From contig SGZJ01000005.1 in NCBI GenBank assembly GCA_004213995.1, forward strand, positions 1-64,000: a DNA stretch of 64,000 nucleotides. Direction: 5' to 3'. Below, one piece after another: positions 63,884 through 64,000 of the stretch. The position numbers and the translations under genes were made by a program. Origin of the DNA: Flavobacteriales bacterium (lineage in GTDB: Bacteria; Bacteroidota; Bacteroidia; Flavobacteriales; Flavobacteriaceae). Every line of letters starts with the position of its first letter. Position 1 is the stretch's first letter. The notes beneath the pieces were generated by a model. That model was not told the origin of the DNA and searched no databases. It was given only the letters and a program-made list of their open reading frames with translations.

Positions 63884-64000
63884 AATTAATAAGTGTATTT
63901 GGGTCAATTGAAAACCCTTCGCTCCAAAGCTCAAAGTGAAGGTGCGGTCCGCTGGTTAGGACACCGCTATTTCCAGACAGTGCTATAATTTCCCCTTGCT
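63876..64000 (-). CDS. M23-family peptidase, C-terminal end (cut by window edge)
   Basis: The last 40 codons are visible. They contain GNSGVLTSGPHLHFELW, with the intact HxH zinc motif of active LytM/M23 endopeptidases, and end INFE. Unlike the EnvC-like protein at 35.7 kb, this one keeps its catalytic histidines, so it should cut peptidoglycan cross-links. It overlaps the GH3-like gene by 8 bases. The N-terminal part is outside the window. Confidence 0.92.
   Translation of the reverse strand, partial: QGEIIALSGNSGVLTSGPHLHFELWSEGFSIDPNTLINFE

Overview
The window comes from a low-GC marine-type Flavobacteriia (Bacteroidota) chromosome. Evidence for this is the TAnnTTTG / TTG promoter pattern typical of Bacteroidota, the absence of Shine-Dalgarno-like leaders, the gliding and type IX secretion genes (gldH, a sprE/porW homologue, a T9SS sorting tail on an aminopeptidase), the atpBEFHAG operon with no beta or epsilon gene beside it, and the flavobacterial hemACDEFB order. 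The gene set is mostly conserved housekeeping. I see no rRNA, tRNA, CRISPR array, insertion sequence, integrase or phage gene. No stretch above about 170 bases lacks a gene, so the region looks streamlined.

Layout. 1-6.9 kb: start of the RseP site-2 protease, a secreted M1 aminopeptidase, and a small metal/redox group (Sco-like copper chaperone, P19-like periplasmic metal binder, ZIP transporter, bacilliredoxin), then a barrel-less TonB-plug protein. 7-16.3 kb (minus): a tightly packed series read as AraC regulator, ferrochelatase hemH, MATE exporter, large BNR-repeat protein, HemJ-like membrane protein, NtrY-like histidine kinase, crotonase. 16.4-25 kb (plus): hemA, hemC, hemD, hemE, hemF, hemB, then a serine hydrolase and a fused peptide ABC ATPase. 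Together these two divergent blocks hold nearly all of protoheme synthesis from glutamyl-tRNA (hemL is not in the window).

25-31.3 kb (minus): 3-oxoacid CoA-transferase, PBP1A, gldH, ricT, trhO. 31.5-35.7 kb: recA, a PlsC acyltransferase (opposite strand), trpS, a HU-CCDC81/SPOR envelope protein, an acyl-CoA thioesterase. 35.7-48.2 kb (minus): EnvC-like murein hydrolase activator, DUF4292-like lipoprotein, dut, flippase, atpG-A-H-F-E-B, two small ATP-synthase-associated membrane proteins, bactofilin and sprE/porW. 48.3-53.2 kb: PaaE-like reductase, heptosyltransferase-like GT9, small conserved proteins, purD.

53.3-64 kb (minus): a surface polysaccharide operon (M23 peptidase end, GH3-like enzyme, Wzz-like protein, Wzx flippase, sulfotransferase, two Wzy/WaaL-type proteins, GT2, GT4, WcaJ-type initiating transferase). 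It ends in an intrinsic terminator whose hairpin contains the last stop codon, and it probably makes a sulfated glycan.

I found no convincing undescribed defence or mobile system. The points most worth a second look are: every one of the seven tail-to-tail gene pairs abuts or overlaps at its stop codons; a P19-like metal protein without its usual FTR1 permease; a TonB-plug protein without a barrel; a stem-loop between atpE and atpF; and the promoter/operator architecture of the divergent heme region.
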